Assembly: GCA_001510575.1 (NCBI GenBank)
Contig: LNGK01000003.1
Location: 2,705,369 to 2,769,368, forward strand
Length of the DNA stretch: 64,000 nt
From: Knoxdaviesia capensis
Lineage: Eukaryota; Ascomycota; Sordariomycetes; Microascales; Gondwanamycetaceae
Direction: 5' to 3'
The translations under genes were made by a program, and so were the position numbers. A model generated the notes under the pieces. That model was not told the DNA's origin. It ran no database searches and saw nothing but the letters and a program-made list of their open reading frames with translations. Positions 36,101 through 48,488 of this stretch are shown one piece after another (positions within the stretch are counted from its first letter, which is position 1; each line of letters begins with the position of its first letter).

Positions 36101-38638
36101 GCCGGGGGTTCGAAATTGAGTTGGCAGGGTTGTGGGGTGTAGGAGAGGCCGGTTCCGAAGAGGCCGTATCTGGCTGGTTTTGAGCATCTGCTCCCTCTTC
36201 GACAGGAGTCTCCTCCTCCAGCTCCAGTTTCCCACGCACCGTCTCGTCGGTCGACTCGGATACCGATGATGCCCGGGTCGAGTGATCGGCTTCGGATGAT
36301 GGGATAATAGGGGATGTCGGGTGCGAGTCGGACCGGGTGCGTTCAGAGGCCTGGTCGGTGGTCAGAGTCGAGGCGCCGTCCATAGCGATGCCCGAGTCGG
36401 ATTTCAACAGGTACACCGACGCGTCGTCATTGTCAGCAGCAGCCACAGCAGGGGGAGAAGCAGGCTTGGTTGCTGCTGCTGCTTCTTCAGCATCTGTGGC
36501 CTCGCCATCTCCGTCGACCGACGCGAGATCGAATGACAGAGACACCGGCGACGGGACGGCCAGCGAGGTTTCGTCGGAGACGGCAGCGGCGGCGGTGGCG
36601 GAGTCGTCGTTGGTGACAGCAGCCGAGGCACCGGCCTTCATCATCTTTTTCTTCTTCTTCTCACGCAGCTGCATGGCCTTCATCAGACGCAGCTTCTCGG
36701 GGGAGATTTTCTCCTTGGACGGACTCGCTGCAGCATGGGACGGCGAGGGGATTATAGGGAAATTGGCCATGGAGGCGCCCGAGCTCGTTGCTGGGCGTCC
36801 GCCCACAGTCGACGCCCCCGAACTCGTATGGGGTCTCAGGGGGTCGGAGTCTTGGGGGATTGGTGGCGGGCTAGGAATCTGCAGGGCGCCAGAGGCAAAA
36901 GCAATATCAGAGACACTGGCGCTGCCTTCATCTAGGGATGGCGATCCTGCAGCACCGTCATCGAGTCCGGATGAATCCTTATCGCCCGGGGGTCTGCCCT
37001 TTCTGGAGCCCTTGGACGACAGCTTGAAGCCCACAGGCAGTTGTGAGACAGGACGAAAGTTGCCGGTGGCGGTGCGAGGCCGGCCGCTGACGTCGAGCGA
37101 CGGCCGCGGGCCCAGCTTGACCTTGGGCTTGCCGTACGAGTACGAGTAGATGCTGCTGCCGCTGTACAGATCGGGCCGGGTTGATTGGGAAGACATGCGG
37201 CGCGAGGCGTCGAACGACCGGGCCGGCGACGGCGGCCGATCGATGCCGACAAAAGTGGGTGGGGACGCGGTGGAGGCAAACGAACCGTCAGCCGCCGACG
37301 ACGCCAGATCGGAGTTCAGCGTCACCGGAGGCTGGGACAGGTCGTGCAGCGGGCGAATGACGGTGAGCGGCGAGGCGGTGATGGACGAATTGGAGGTGGT
37401 GGGGGTGATCGAAGCAAGGGCGGGAGCGCCCACGGAGCGAGACGAACTGTGGTTGTTGTTGTTATCGGCCGAAACAATCGACTGTCTCTTGCTCGCCCTT
37501 TGCTCCTCCTCCTCTTCCTCGGCAATTTCCCCCAGGCGGCGGCGGCGGATGGAGCTTGTCGACGACGAATTGGAGCCCGAGGCGGCGTGGAGCGAGCAGG
37601 CGGCGGAGAGCTTGGTGTCTTTCAGCTCGGCGGCGGTCGAGATCGAGAAGATGGTGTCGTAGGGCGAAAAGCGATCGCAGATGGTGTTGAAGTGCACAGT
37701 AGCGCGGGCTGCGAGGAAAGGGAGTTAGACTTGGGGTGAGACAGAGAGAGATGGTTGGGGAAAAGAAGTGAGCGTGTGTGTGACAGGACTGGCTGAGAAA
37801 GAGAAAGAGAAGACACCGGAACACCGCCAACCAAAAAAATAAAATAAAGAATAAAACAGAATAAAAACAAACATGTTGAACATCTCAACGGCTTCCTCGC
37901 ATCTCAACGTCTCGGTGGTTTATTTTTCTTTGATTTTGTTCTCTTTTCTCCTCATGCGCGTGTCAATGTATGTTTCGGGGGAGAAACACAGACAGGAAAC
38001 ATGTCGTTCGTAGACAAAACATGACGAAAATGCAGACGAACCGCGCTTTCACCGTCTTCTCTCACCCTTGCTTGTCCTCTGGACAATGTCTCTCGTTTCT
38101 TTCTCGGGGTTTTCCTGTTGTACTTGTTTTCGTCCTCACTTTCTCTCTCTCCGGCCACACACGCACGGAATAGGGGGGAGTAGTAGTACTGACCTTGTAC
38201 CAAGCGAGAACAGTCTTCAGGAATATACTTGATGATCACATTCCGGCGGCGATACCGGATGAAGCCGTACAGCGGCGACGGATCGGTGTAGGCCTGCACA
38301 GCTTCCCGGACATCAACGATTCCGCCATTTCCCCGGGCCAGGATCTCGACCTCATCGCGACTGGAGTATTTCAGGAGGAACCTGCGATTGGGACGAGAGG
38401 AATGTGTTAGTAGGCCAGGAATGGGGGGGTGGCTTCTAGAAGGAAAGAGGCGATTGGCGCGTAATGAAGGCTTATCGTGTCCCCCTCCAGCATTCCACTT
38501 TCTCTTTCCGCGTCCCCTCCGGGTTATTGTGTAGAGGATAGCTGAATTGGGTGGGCAAACGTACCATCCTCCGGCCTCGGCAATGGCAGCTTCATGGGCC
38601 TCGAAGACCGCGGGGTCTTCAAGCCCATTCAGCGACAT
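33176..38638 (-). CDS. large ADF-H domain protein with C-terminal PH-like domain
   Basis: Four exons on the minus strand: 38638-38565, 38381-38194, 37708-33305 and 33222-33176, giving 1570 aa. The start MSLNGLEDPAVFEAHEAAIA and spliced joints GGWFLLKYSSRDEVE and SRLVQARATVHFNTICDRFS rebuild an ADF-homology (cofilin/coactosin-like) domain over residues 4 to about 130; RYRRRNVIIKYIPEDCSRL is its actin-facing core. Residues 150-1440 are Ser/Pro/Ala/Thr-rich and probably disordered, with an acidic EEEEEEQR patch and a Gln tract at about 33679-33703. The last about 115 residues (NVQFPDNLLWKRRTLCLDSQ...) look like a PH-type fold whose final helix is supplied by the small last exon (LEDAHRVHASLGPQ). 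I infer a link between actin and membrane at growing hyphal tips; no yeast orthologue name is obvious to me. Confidence 0.88.
33679..33703 (-). repeat. CAG-type trinucleotide tract (poly-Gln) in the ADF-H protein gene
   Basis: Eight consecutive CAG codons on the minus strand just before the PH-like region. The tract is likely length-polymorphic. Confidence 0.85.
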
Positions 38639-40372
38639 ATCGCGAGATTAAGCACCAATGCCGAGTGTTTTCTTGGTGACTTCTTCTCGTTTTGTTGCGT
38701 TTTCTGGAGATCGAAGTTCGAGGTCGTTTCGCAGAGCAAGTGTTCGTCGACGAGAAAGCCGGACCGATCGCTACGGAGAAATAGAACAAAGGGTCGGTCG
38801 CGAGGAAGTCCAACGGATACTGATTGTTGCAGTCAATTGTTTGGGATTGAGGACGAGCAAGAAAAGTAAACAAACAAAATCCGAGAGCCGGGGAAGATTA
38901 GAAGTCGGCAGAGAAAATATAATCAAATAAAAAAAGAGCCGGGTTATCGAACAAAATAAATTGACGACAACTATTGGCGGTTAACACAAGAAGGCGCGTA
39001 AAGGAAAGAAAGAAGAGGAACCAAAGATATATAAACGATAGAAGTGAGAACAAAAAGAAGAACGCAACGTAGAGAGCAAAAAAGGACCGTGAAGATTATC
39101 GTCGGTGATTCGACGATGTCGTGAGGCGAGTGAGAGAGTCCCAAGATTTTCTCTCTGCGAACTGCTGCTACTGTTGGCGTTCAGGGGTAAAAGAGAAAAA
39201 GGAAAGGATTTTTGGGGTTAACGCAGGGGAAGAAAAAAAGTTACGAAGGAAGGGTGGGCAATAAGCCGATGAGATCTAGAGGACGAAGACACAAGAAACG
39301 AGAGGCAGAGAGAGAGAGAGAGAGAGACACAGAGAGGAGGGAAAACAGGCGGGTCACATTTTTCCTAGGTTAGTGTGTTCGCTTAAGGAATCTCTCAAAT
39401 AGGATTGGACGCAATATCACAGGCGTGTTATAGTGGAGATTCCGGTATATATGTCAGGTATAAGAGAGTGAAGAAGAAGAACCTTGACGGAAGCTCTGAT
39501 GGAACGGAGGGAAAAGGAAAGATTGAACGCCTCTTTTGCTTGCTTCTTGGAGAGGGTAGTTGAACGGGAAGAGGAAGAAGAAGAAACAGAAACGAGAGAG
39601 GGGAGGGAAAAAAGGAAACACGAGAGATGATAGAAAAGTGAGGAGTAAAAAAAAAGAAGAAAAAAGGAAGCATGAGCAAGCACAGCAGGAAGAAAGGCGA
39701 GGAAGGAACATGCCCGAGCGTCGCGGACATGCACAGGGAAGGAAGTTCAGGGTTCAAGCAAACTCAGCAGAGGAAGGAACGCCAGTATATCCAGAGACAC
39801 TCGAGCGAGGTACCGGAGTAGTTACATCTAATAGGCGTCTGTGTCTATTAGATTGGCGTGCCTGACTACAGTAGCTGTGTGTCGTTTACTTCAAACTGCC
39901 GCAGATAGACACGATCCAGGACCGCTCTTTCCCTGTGTCTGTCTCGCGGTCTCTGTGAGTGCGACTCCCCCCCTGAACTCTTTGACAAGCCGAGAGAAAG
40001 AGAAAAAGGGACCCCAGAACCGCGAAACGAAACAATTTAGTGGCTTGTCCACTTTTTCTTCGTCTTCTTTCTGCTTAGTCCGAACGATACGCACACGGTC
40101 CACGGAAGAGTTGATCAGAGAAAAAGGGGGGGACGGGGCCGCTCAATAGGTTCCTCACAGTGAAGTCTGCACTTGAACTGACGTTATAGGCCAGGGTTTG
40201 CCGGGGTCGCGGCCACCGTACGCTCGTTCTTTCGCAGTTCGCAGTTCTGCAAGCTGCAAGGGGCTCTTCACATATATGTAATTCCGGGTTTGCAGAGCTA
40301 TCATGCCTGGTTATGCAATATCGGGGGGCTCGAGAGAACAGCTCCTTCCTTGAGAATGCAAACTCCGAACGA

Positions 40373-40391
40373 TACTGTACTGTACAGTACT
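40373..40391. repeat. TACTGTAC palindromic motif
   Basis: Overlapping palindromes TACTGTACTGTACAGTACT in intergenic DNA. It is one of at least ten such motifs scattered over the non-coding parts of the window. Confidence 0.7.
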
Positions 40392-42284
40392 TACTCCCTC
40401 TTCCAGCCTCGAAGGTGTTTAACTAGCTCATCCTCTCGTACATAATGTGGCTTGAGCCCGGCTCTGCTGAAGAGGCTCACCACTTGCCAACAGCGGAAAT
40501 CCCGCCGGTCTTTCCCGTGTCTGCACAGATCCAGGGGCACAAGCAAAGTGGCGTTATCCCAGCTCTGTTCCTTCCCACGCGTGAACAAAAGATCAGTGTA
40601 AAAAATAAAAATAAAAAGTAAAAACCACGAAAAGATAGAGAACAAGTATCCCCGCCAAACTATCGAAACTCTTCCTCGTCTTCTCTCTCCTTCCTAGGCC
40701 ATGTCCCCCCTCTCTCATCCATCCACTTTGTTATTACTTGCCTTGGACCTCCTCGGTAGGAGGCATAATGACGAGCGTCGACTAGACTCTGTGACTCTTG
40801 GAAATGTCTGCCATGTTTCCCGCATGGACAAGTCCACAATGTCCAACATGCTGCATGCACAGCAGTTTCTTGCTGGACAGCTGTGCGCAGCTCGGACTTG
40901 CACTGACTCTCGCACACAGACTGACTTCCCGGCCGTTCTTCTCTCCCCCCCCCTTCTTGTGGTCTTGGGTTACCCTACACACGCACACTGATGCTGCACT
41001 CTGCACTGTAACCTTGGCCGCCAAGGGCCATCAAAAGGGGCCAAAAGAATGCATAGCCCTTTGGCCTACCATTTCTCCCAAGCACCAACCCCCCACCCAT
41101 CCTTGCTCCCAACTCAGGGGGAGAGGATCAATCCGAGAGTGCGAATCGTCGACGACACTGTGCTAGAGGGGACACACACTCTCTCCTGGAGGTCAAGTAA
41201 AGTGCTTGCATATCATCATCACATCTCACGTTTGCCACTTTCCACGCAAGACCGTTCCACCCACCATGGACTGTGGACTGTACTCACTCGCTCGCTCTCT
41301 TGTCCGACTCCCACCACATGCAGATATCACCCACATGGCCAGACAGTCCTTCCACGCAGCACACACTCTCTTCCTCTGCGTAGATTCCTCAGTCCATAGT
41401 GGTGTGCATACATATATAGTAAGTACTGTATCTCCTGGCATCGCCATCTCGCTCCATCTCAATTTGCCTCTCCAGGCACCTCGCTCGCCAACTCCCGCTT
41501 TGGCCCCGGCTTTTTCCTCTGCCGCTTCGCAAAGCAACCGCACCTTTGCCGCATTCGAGTAGCGCTACTGCTAGACTAAGAAATACACATAGGGTCATAG
41601 GTCCACGTAGAGCACGAGAGTAACGTGGGTGTTTTCATCTCAGAGGTGGACGGGTGGTCTGTTCGGAATCCATTTCTACAACCCCTCACCCCCTCGCCCT
41701 ATTGAACATCTTTCATCTTTCTCTTTTTCTTCGGGTGGGAGTTGCTTGTGTTGATACGTTGGAAGGTTGGGAGGCGAAGACAGGCGCACCCGGCCAAGCT
41801 CACCAAAATTGTGTACAGCTATGACCCTACAATCTAGATAGCCACCGTCGATCATAGCCCCGACTTGTCCCGTTCCCGTCCCTCCGTACTCCCGTTCAAC
41901 TCACCCCCGGGACGGAACGTTTCGGGAAAACACCCACCGGCTCCGGCCCGCCAGAACCACAATTCCGGAACACACATCCCGCCCACCCGCCACCTTCTGT
42001 CCTCGGCGGAGGCAGCGGCCCCATATTACGTGATGCTCCTCCCTCCCCCCCCCCTTCGGACTTCGGGACGACAACACCCTCCACGTTCCTCGGAGCCTCG
42101 TATACCAAGATATTTCCGCCCTCCAGCCTCTGGTCCTCAATCTCGTAAAGCTCGTCTACTGTCATCTCCCTCCTGTTCCTCCTTGCTGACTGTTGAATTT
42201 CGTCCGAGACTGACCTGTCCGATTCCCCCGCTTAAGTACTCTCACATGGGCTTTGGGGAACCCTCATCCCCCACCTACACTTAC

Positions 42285-42305
42285 ACGCACACACACACAC
42301 ACACA
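42285..42305. repeat. (CA)n microsatellite
   Basis: CA dinucleotide run in intergenic DNA. Confidence 0.85.
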
Positions 42306-42789
42306 TTTAGTGAAAACTTCACCAGAAGAATAAAAACCGTACAAAGATGAAAGATGATATCTTGGGGTCCCTTCTAGAAAGGACATCCACCGCCGCATGA
42401 GCGCGGTTTTAGGAAGAAAAGGTGAATGAAAATGCACTTCGAGATCGGAAAAAAAAAGGCGTCAAACAGCAAAAGAGCAGGAAAAAAATGACGAACCAGT
42501 TATCAGTGATGAGTATGAAAAAGATACACTTGAAGGGGAAAAAATGATAGGTAAGAAAAATAAAGGTGCCGGAATGGGAGATTTTGGGTTCCGTGGACGA
42601 CACTCAGTAGTCGGAAGGAGATGTGCATAAAACGAAAGAGAAAGAACAGTAGACGATCAGAGAACGAACGAAGCAGCAAGAAACGTAAAAGAAACAGAGA
42701 GAGAGAGAGAGAGAAACCAAAAAAGGAGCGAGAACGAAACTAATAACAGAAACGGGGATAGTAAAAGAAAGAAAACCCAAAATATGATA

Positions 42790-45100
42790 TCAATGCTTCT
42801 TGTCATCATCAGCTGCCGGCTCAGCCTCTTCCTCCGTCATGCCCTCAAGCGCAGTCGGCTTGAACAACGCCGCTTCCTCCCCGCCCTCGGCAGCCTTGCC
42901 GCCACTTCTCCCGCCCCCTCCTCCACTACTACTACTACTACTAGGGCTACTACTACTACTCGCGGCAGTAGTAGCCGCAGCAGAGGCAGAGGAGGCAGTA
43001 GGAGCAGCACCTGTAGAGCCGGCCGCACCGGCCGCGCCGGCCGTACTACTGCTACTACTTACGCCGACGGTTTCGCCCGGTTTTGACGTCGGCTGGTCGC
43101 CCTCAACGCCCAGCTGCGCCGCCTTGTTCTTCTGGCTCTCCAGCAGCGCGTCCTGGTCCAGACGCACAACCATGCAGGACAGGTTGTCCGTGCTGAAGCG
43201 GTTCAGAGCGTGGTCAACAAGCATCTGGGCCGCCGTCGTGGGGTCTTGCGTCCCGCGGACGAGGTTGACGGCATCTTGATCAGAGCACACGTCCCAAAGC
43301 TGAAGAAAGAAAGAAGTTGTGTTAGCATGCTCCAGACTAGATGAGCAAAAATTTGGCGGAGATGGAAATGGGGACGCCATGAATAAAGGGACGAAAAAGA
43401 AAGCAAAACGCGAAAGCGGACCACCGCGGGATGGCGGAATCCAGGGATGCAAACGACAGGGTGAAGCAGGCTTTCGCGTATCGCACCCGAGAACGCACGG
43501 GGGCGGTAGCAAGGGGAACTAAGAAAGGGCGAAGAAGCAAAAGAAAAGAAAAAACGAAAAGCAGAGAAAAAGGAATGGAAAAACTTACACCGTCGCATGC
43601 GATGATCAAAAACTCGTCAGATTCCGGCTGGATGACAGTCTCGGTCGTGTAAGGGTGGCCGGTGACGTACTCCTTCATATAGGCGTCGCCAAGGGCCCGC
43701 GTGACGGCCAGCACACCACTGACACGGTTATTGACAATCAGTCCGCCGAGGTTGGCAATGCGCCGACCTTCGTTCTCGTCGCTGCCCTTGTGGTCGTACG
43801 ACAACCGCAGTGCCTTTCCTGACCGGCAGAGGATGATACGGGCGTCTCCAACGTTGGCAGTGTACAGCACACGCTGGCGCGTGGCTGCGGATTTTAACCG
43901 TGCATGGACCTGCTCGGCGACCGTGGGACTTGACACGGCGGGGGCGGCGGCCGGGGCGGTAGTAACATCGGTGGTTGAGGCAACGGGAGTGGTTGAGGCC
44001 GTCTTCGGTTCGGGGATCGCGGGAGCGGTGCTGGCTATGGGCGTGGTCGCGGAGGCAGATTCCTCGGCCTCGGGGACCGCCTTGGCGGCCGCATCTTCGG
44101 CTATCTTAGAGGCGGCGGCCGAGGCAGGACCCAGAGCATTGGACCCGGTGATGGAACGGTCGTTCAGAACCCGGTCTTCCCAGCGGAGAACGGCAATAGC
44201 AGCAGTGCAGCCGCTGTTTTTCAGAGGCAGCTTCTCCAGCTGAGCGTCGGCCGACGTGAAAGCCTGGTCGAGCAGCTCGGGAATGGGGAGGTTGGGGTTC
44301 TTCCGGATGATATCTTCCAGAATCAGATGAAGCTTCTTGCCACACCAGTCAGCAGCAAAGGTTCCAGCGTGGCCATCGAAAATGGCAAAGTAGCCATTGT
44401 CGGTCTCGGTCGAAGCAGAAGTCGAAGAAGCGTCGGCTGCGTCTCCGCCGGCAGGGGGGGACTTTTGGCTAGCGCCGAGATGCGGCGTCGGAGTGTGCAG
44501 GAAGTTGTAAAGGAAGGCGTGGGTATCCTCCATGGTGCGGCGACACTTTTTGTTGCGGTCCTCCCACACACCGACGCGGAAGGTCGAGCGCGGGCCGGGC
44601 AGCGATTCGCCGGCGGAGTTGTTGTGGTGGGCCGAGCCGGCATCGCCGGCCTTTCCGCCAGTGCCGACCTTGTGGAGGGGGGCAGAGCCGGACAGGGAAT
44701 CGGTGCTGTTGTTGCTGCCTCCACCGCTGCTGGCAGACGAATTGTGGTTACTGCTGCCTGACGGACCGGAGCGGCCGGAGCTAGTGCTACCGCCGCTGCC
44801 CTGGCCGAAACTCAACGAGTTGCGGGCCGAGGCGAGCAGACTGCTAGCACGGCTTCCAACACTGCCAACACCACTACTCCGGCGTTTCTTATCAGATGAG
44901 CCACTGGACGGTGGGCTGCCGTTGGTGTTGCGCTTTTCGCCGGAGGAAGCCATGGCGGCGACGGCGGTTACGGATTCGGGCGGGAGTTTGGCGGGGGGCG
45001 GGGAAGCAAGTTCGGGAGACGGGGACTTGGAAAACGAAGCGCGGCTTGATTCGGGGTCGGGAGTCTTGGAGCCGGATGAGCTCGAGTTTCCACCGAACAT
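42790..45100 (-). CDS. ptc1: Ptc1-type protein phosphatase 2C
   Basis: Two exons on the minus strand, 45100-43589 and 43299-42790, joined in frame as IIACDGLWDVCSDQDA, giving 673 aa. PP2C motifs run in order: RRTMEDTH (187-194), YFAIFDGHAG (D242, metal ligand), NSGCTAAIAVL, LYTANVGDARIILCR, SYDHKGSDENEGRRI, AVTRALGDAYMK, ACDGLWD (D503) and TDNLSCMVVRL. The sequence is closest to yeast Ptc1, a Mn/Mg-dependent Ser/Thr phosphatase that dampens HOG and other MAPK pathways. It differs from the roughly 280-aa yeast protein by a 180-residue Ser/Gly-rich N-terminus, an Ala/Thr/Pro-rich insert of about 100 residues between SGCTAAIAVLRW and LYTANVGD, and an Ala/Ser/Gly tail with triplet repeats. Catalytic residues are present, so it should be active. 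Upstream untranslated exons cannot be excluded. Confidence 0.93.
42919..42962 (-). repeat. AGT trinucleotide repeats in the PP2C tail
   Basis: Two blocks of AGT/ACT triplets encode Ser runs in the C-terminal tail of the PP2C. They are expected to vary in length. Confidence 0.8.
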
Positions 45101-47102
45101 TCTGTTCAGTAGACCACCCCGGGGGGCGGAGATACTGCGACGCTTGGTGCCTGCCAGTTTCGTGGTTTGTCGAGGTATTCGGACAAGGGAAAGACACCAG
45201 CCTCCCTTCGAGATTTATGCCGATCGGTGAGTAGAAAGCAGAACAGGCAACGGCCGAGATATTCGATAGACGCGGAGATGTCGGACCACGGCCGGAGCGG
45301 AGAGAAAAAAAAGACACCGAGAGGGAAGGACCAGGAGTCGATGGAAAAGGGACTTTGGGGCTTATGTGGGGTGGAAGTTGGACGCCACCCTAAGGGAAAC
45401 AAGAAACAATGGACGAGAGAGAGAGAGAGAAAGAGAGAGAGAGATGAGCAGAAGACTGTGGAAATTGAAGCAGGCAAGACACTCAGACTCCCTGCTAGAG
45501 GCAAGATGGAAGAGTGATAGAACTGATGATGTGAGGAGAGTAATTTCTAATTGAAGGAGGTATCGTGGGATCTTTTTCCAAGTGGACGGTTACTGAAGAG
45601 AGAAAAAAAAAAGATCGAGTCGACAGTCAAGGGACAGTCTAAGCGGAGTGTTTTACCGAAGCACACACAGAACTGAGCTGTAGGGATTTTTCGTCCTCGT
45701 TGTATGTATGGGCTGGACAGTCGAGAAGCGTTAATAATGGAAGAGTGAGGGGGGTCCACGTATGTATTTGGCCTATTTCGGCACTCTAAGCTCCAGTAGA
45801 GAAGGTTTAGAGGGTACCAGGGTACAGGTGAAAGGGTAAAAGGTCTTTCTTCTTTCCCCGCCAATAGAGAAGAAGAGGAACCCCGGCAAAGATTGTATGA
45901 CGGTGATAACGGAGACCGAAGAAGGGTTTCTCGGAAGAGGGAAATGGTGATAGTGTAGAGAGGAAAGGAAAGGAAGATGAATTGAAGCAAAAGGAGAGGT
46001 TGAAAACTCAAGATATGCAGCAACGGACGAGTGGCACAGTGCAGAACACACAGTGTTTGTATTCTGGAGCATGACTCCAACACAGTCAGGGCCCAGATGG
46101 AAGGAGCAAACGAGTAGCTCGCTCCTTCCCGGTTTTTGGTTACAGCATCCTCCACTGTCAGCCGCGGGTCAAAAAAAGCCACTTGCTGGAGGTAGTTTTG
46201 TATGGGCAGCGAGCATTGCCGCCTTATAGGGGCCAACCGGACCTGAAAAAACCAGCTTTCAGGGGGCAGGCAGCACGACACTTTAGTGAGAGAGCACTGA
46301 ATAGTCGCTGAATAATGCCCGCTAGACTCCCCTAAACGCTGGGCCCGAGAGCGGAAACATACCGTGCGCCCAGCCACAAATACTGTGCGCATGTGCTTGA
46401 GTATTTTTCGCTGCATGAAAAGTTACATACAAACTCGCCCAGCGCATGTTGGGCGCTTCAGCGTGATTCCTTGGGTGGTTCGTGAATCACTTGTCCCAAA
46501 ACTTCGTCACTGGCGGTTACAGGCGAAACATCGCTGACCCCCAAGAGGCAGCTACACACCCTTTGTGTTCCAAGGGCCAGCACGTGCCAAATTCGATGTA
46601 AAACAGCATCACGCGTTTTCTTCCTCACTTCATCGCACCGAAAATGGGTCCATTGCCGTATTTGGCTCAATATCAAACAACCGGGAAACCAAGAAACAGC
46701 TTGGCCATGTAGGTAAGTTGAAAAAAAAAAAACACGAAAGGAACGGACCGGAACGGTATGAAACTCCCTGTATCTGGTTGTGCCGAAACGGAGAAACAAA
46801 AAGAACAATGGCGAGGGCTTCCAAACAACTAAAGACGAACCAACAAGACGTGACGCAGTGCAGTACAAGCAACCAAACAGAAACAGGAAAAAAAAGAATA
46901 GGGTGGCCGCAGGAAAACAAGACACGGTCTCCAATGTCGCCGACAGAGAGCATCCAACCACCTCTCGGGTTTGTGCATATGTGTGGAGGGTGACAGCCGT
47001 GGATATCTCGATCGGCGTTGAAGTATGTGAGTGGGATATCGCAAGGGTTCGTCGGGCCAGGCCCGTTCGCTCGTTGTCGAAAATCTCGGGTCTCTCGCCT
47101 TC
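45101..47102. other. intergenic region between PP2C and vps2
   Basis: This is the promoter side of the PP2C gene and the 3' side of vps2 (both minus strand). The first part holds a GA run (about 45416-45443). I find no gene: the 289-codon minus-strand frame ending at 45547 has no recognisable domain and is rich in T-run-derived Phe/Leu/Ser. Confidence 0.5.
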
Positions 47103-48144
47103 CTACTTACGGAGACTGTCCAGCCGCGACTGCAAATCATCGTCCTCGCCGCCGCCGGCACTAGGGCCGCTGCCGACCGCCTGGGCGACCCGGGCCTCGG
47201 GAGCTGATACGGCCTGGAGACCTGAGGGGGTGTCTCCGAGCTATAAATGGACCAAACGCAGGAACCGTCAGAATGGCCGAACCGCAAACAGGGAAGGACA
47301 GCATGCAAACTTACCGCTGCCGTCAGATTGATGCCAATCTCCTCAAGCACCTGCTCGACAACAGCCTCGCTCTCTTCTTCGGCGCCAACGTCCATGGCAT
47401 CGTCGATAGCATCGTCCATCATCTCTTGTCGCTGGTCCATGATGTCGTTTTCGCGCTCGAACTCCATGGCAATGCGCTGCAGCTGGGGCAGGTTCATCGA
47501 TCGGTTCATGCTGCCCAGGGCCATGGTGGCACCCTTCATGGCTTGCATCATCTGCTCGTTTGTCCGATGTGTCTATGTTGGGGGGAAGTGGTGAGGTTGG
47601 TCAGTAAGAGGCCTCACATGGGAGACGGGTCGCAACGCAAACGGGGCCAGCAACCGTCCCAACGTACCTGTAGACGAAGCGAAATCTTCTGCAGTTGGCT
47701 CTTCATGCCGTAGAACTTCTCAATGTATCTAGAAAGAAAAGCGCGCAGCAAATGTTAGTGTCTGCCGAGCCCGCCCGGCATGGCCGGCGATTGCACACCA
47801 CCACCCCTCTTTCGCAGCCCCGGCAAAAGAAACTCACTGTCGCGTACGCACCAGATCCTTGGCCTGGATCTTGCACGCACCCATCTGCCCCTTCTGCGCA
47901 CTCTGTTTGATCTGCTGGATGAGCGTCTTCTCCTGCTTCTCCAGCTTGATGCGCACCTGGTCGAGCTCGCGGATGGCCTTGTCGATCGACCGCTGGTTCT
48001 TGCGCAGACGCTCCGCCGGCGTCATGCGCTTGCCGAACATGTACTCGAGAATCTGGAAGAGCACGGCATACGGCTTTGTAAGTACATCATGAACCAGTGG
48101 AGTGTAATTGGAGAAACAGGAACAGGCCGTGGACAAACATTCAT
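47103..48144 (-). CDS. vps2: ESCRT-III subunit Vps2 (CHMP2/Did4)
   Basis: Five exons on the minus strand: 48144-48139, 48052-47838, 47728-47668, 47572-47315 and 47240-47103, giving 225 aa, the usual CHMP2 length. The first exon is only six bases (Met-Asn) and splices through a GTTTGT donor to give MNILEYMFGKRMTPAERLRK, the conserved Vps2 start. The basic core IKLEKQEKTLIQQIKQSAQKG and GACKIQAKDLVRTRQYIEKFY follow, then the acidic autoinhibitory region RENDIMDQRQEMMDDAIDDA. The end DDDLQSRLDSLRK is a MIM1 motif that recruits the Vps4 MIT domain. Vps2 caps ESCRT-III filaments on endosomes for multivesicular-body sorting. All phases agree. The gene is divergent from fzo1 across about 650 bp. Confidence 0.95.
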
Positions 48145-48461
48145 GGTGGCTGCCTAAGATCTGTAGAATTGCTGTAGGGACAAGTATAGGAGAGCGAAGA
48201 CAAGATACGGAAGAGAAGAAGAGGCAATTAAGACGTGAAGGACTCCTTGGAGAGAAAAACTGAGAGAATAATCTCGAAAGTTTTATTATAGCCGCCAGAG
48301 ATAGAGAGAGAGAGAAGGAAAGAGCGCAAAATGAAGGAAAGAAAACGAGCTGAAGTGACGATGCTTTGGGATGATGACGACTGAATCCAGAAAAGCGAAC
48401 TGATAAGATAAAACAAGACAGAACAGGGCCAAAAAGCGCCAAAAAGCAATGCCAATGAACG

Positions 48462-48479
48462 TGACTCAGCCCTGACTCA
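48462..48479. promoter_or_regulatory. paired TGACTCA (Gcn4/CpcA/AP-1 type) sites
   Basis: Two exact TGACTCAG octamers start 11 bp apart, one helical turn. TGACTCA is the established recognition sequence of Gcn4/CpcA-type bZIP factors. The pair lies about 320 bp from each start codon, so either gene or both could respond. Function is inferred. Confidence 0.5.
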
Positions 48480-48488
48480 GCGCTAAAG

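Larger units (their letters stand above)
38639..42789. other. about 4 kb intergenic region
   Basis: This is upstream of the ADF-H protein gene and downstream of the PP2C gene (both minus strand). I see no intact gene. The first 1.1 kb is A/G-rich, consistent with a purine-rich (minus-strand pyrimidine) leader of the ADF-H gene. It contains GA runs (39303-39326, 42689-42712), a CA run (42285-42305) and a TACTGTACTGTACAGTACT palindrome (40373-40391). Open frames up to 161 codons are unremarkable. Confidence 0.5.

Noticed and set aside
45547..46416. 289-codon minus-strand frame
   Set aside because: Composition-driven (Phe/Leu/Ser from T-rich text), with no domain or splice partner.
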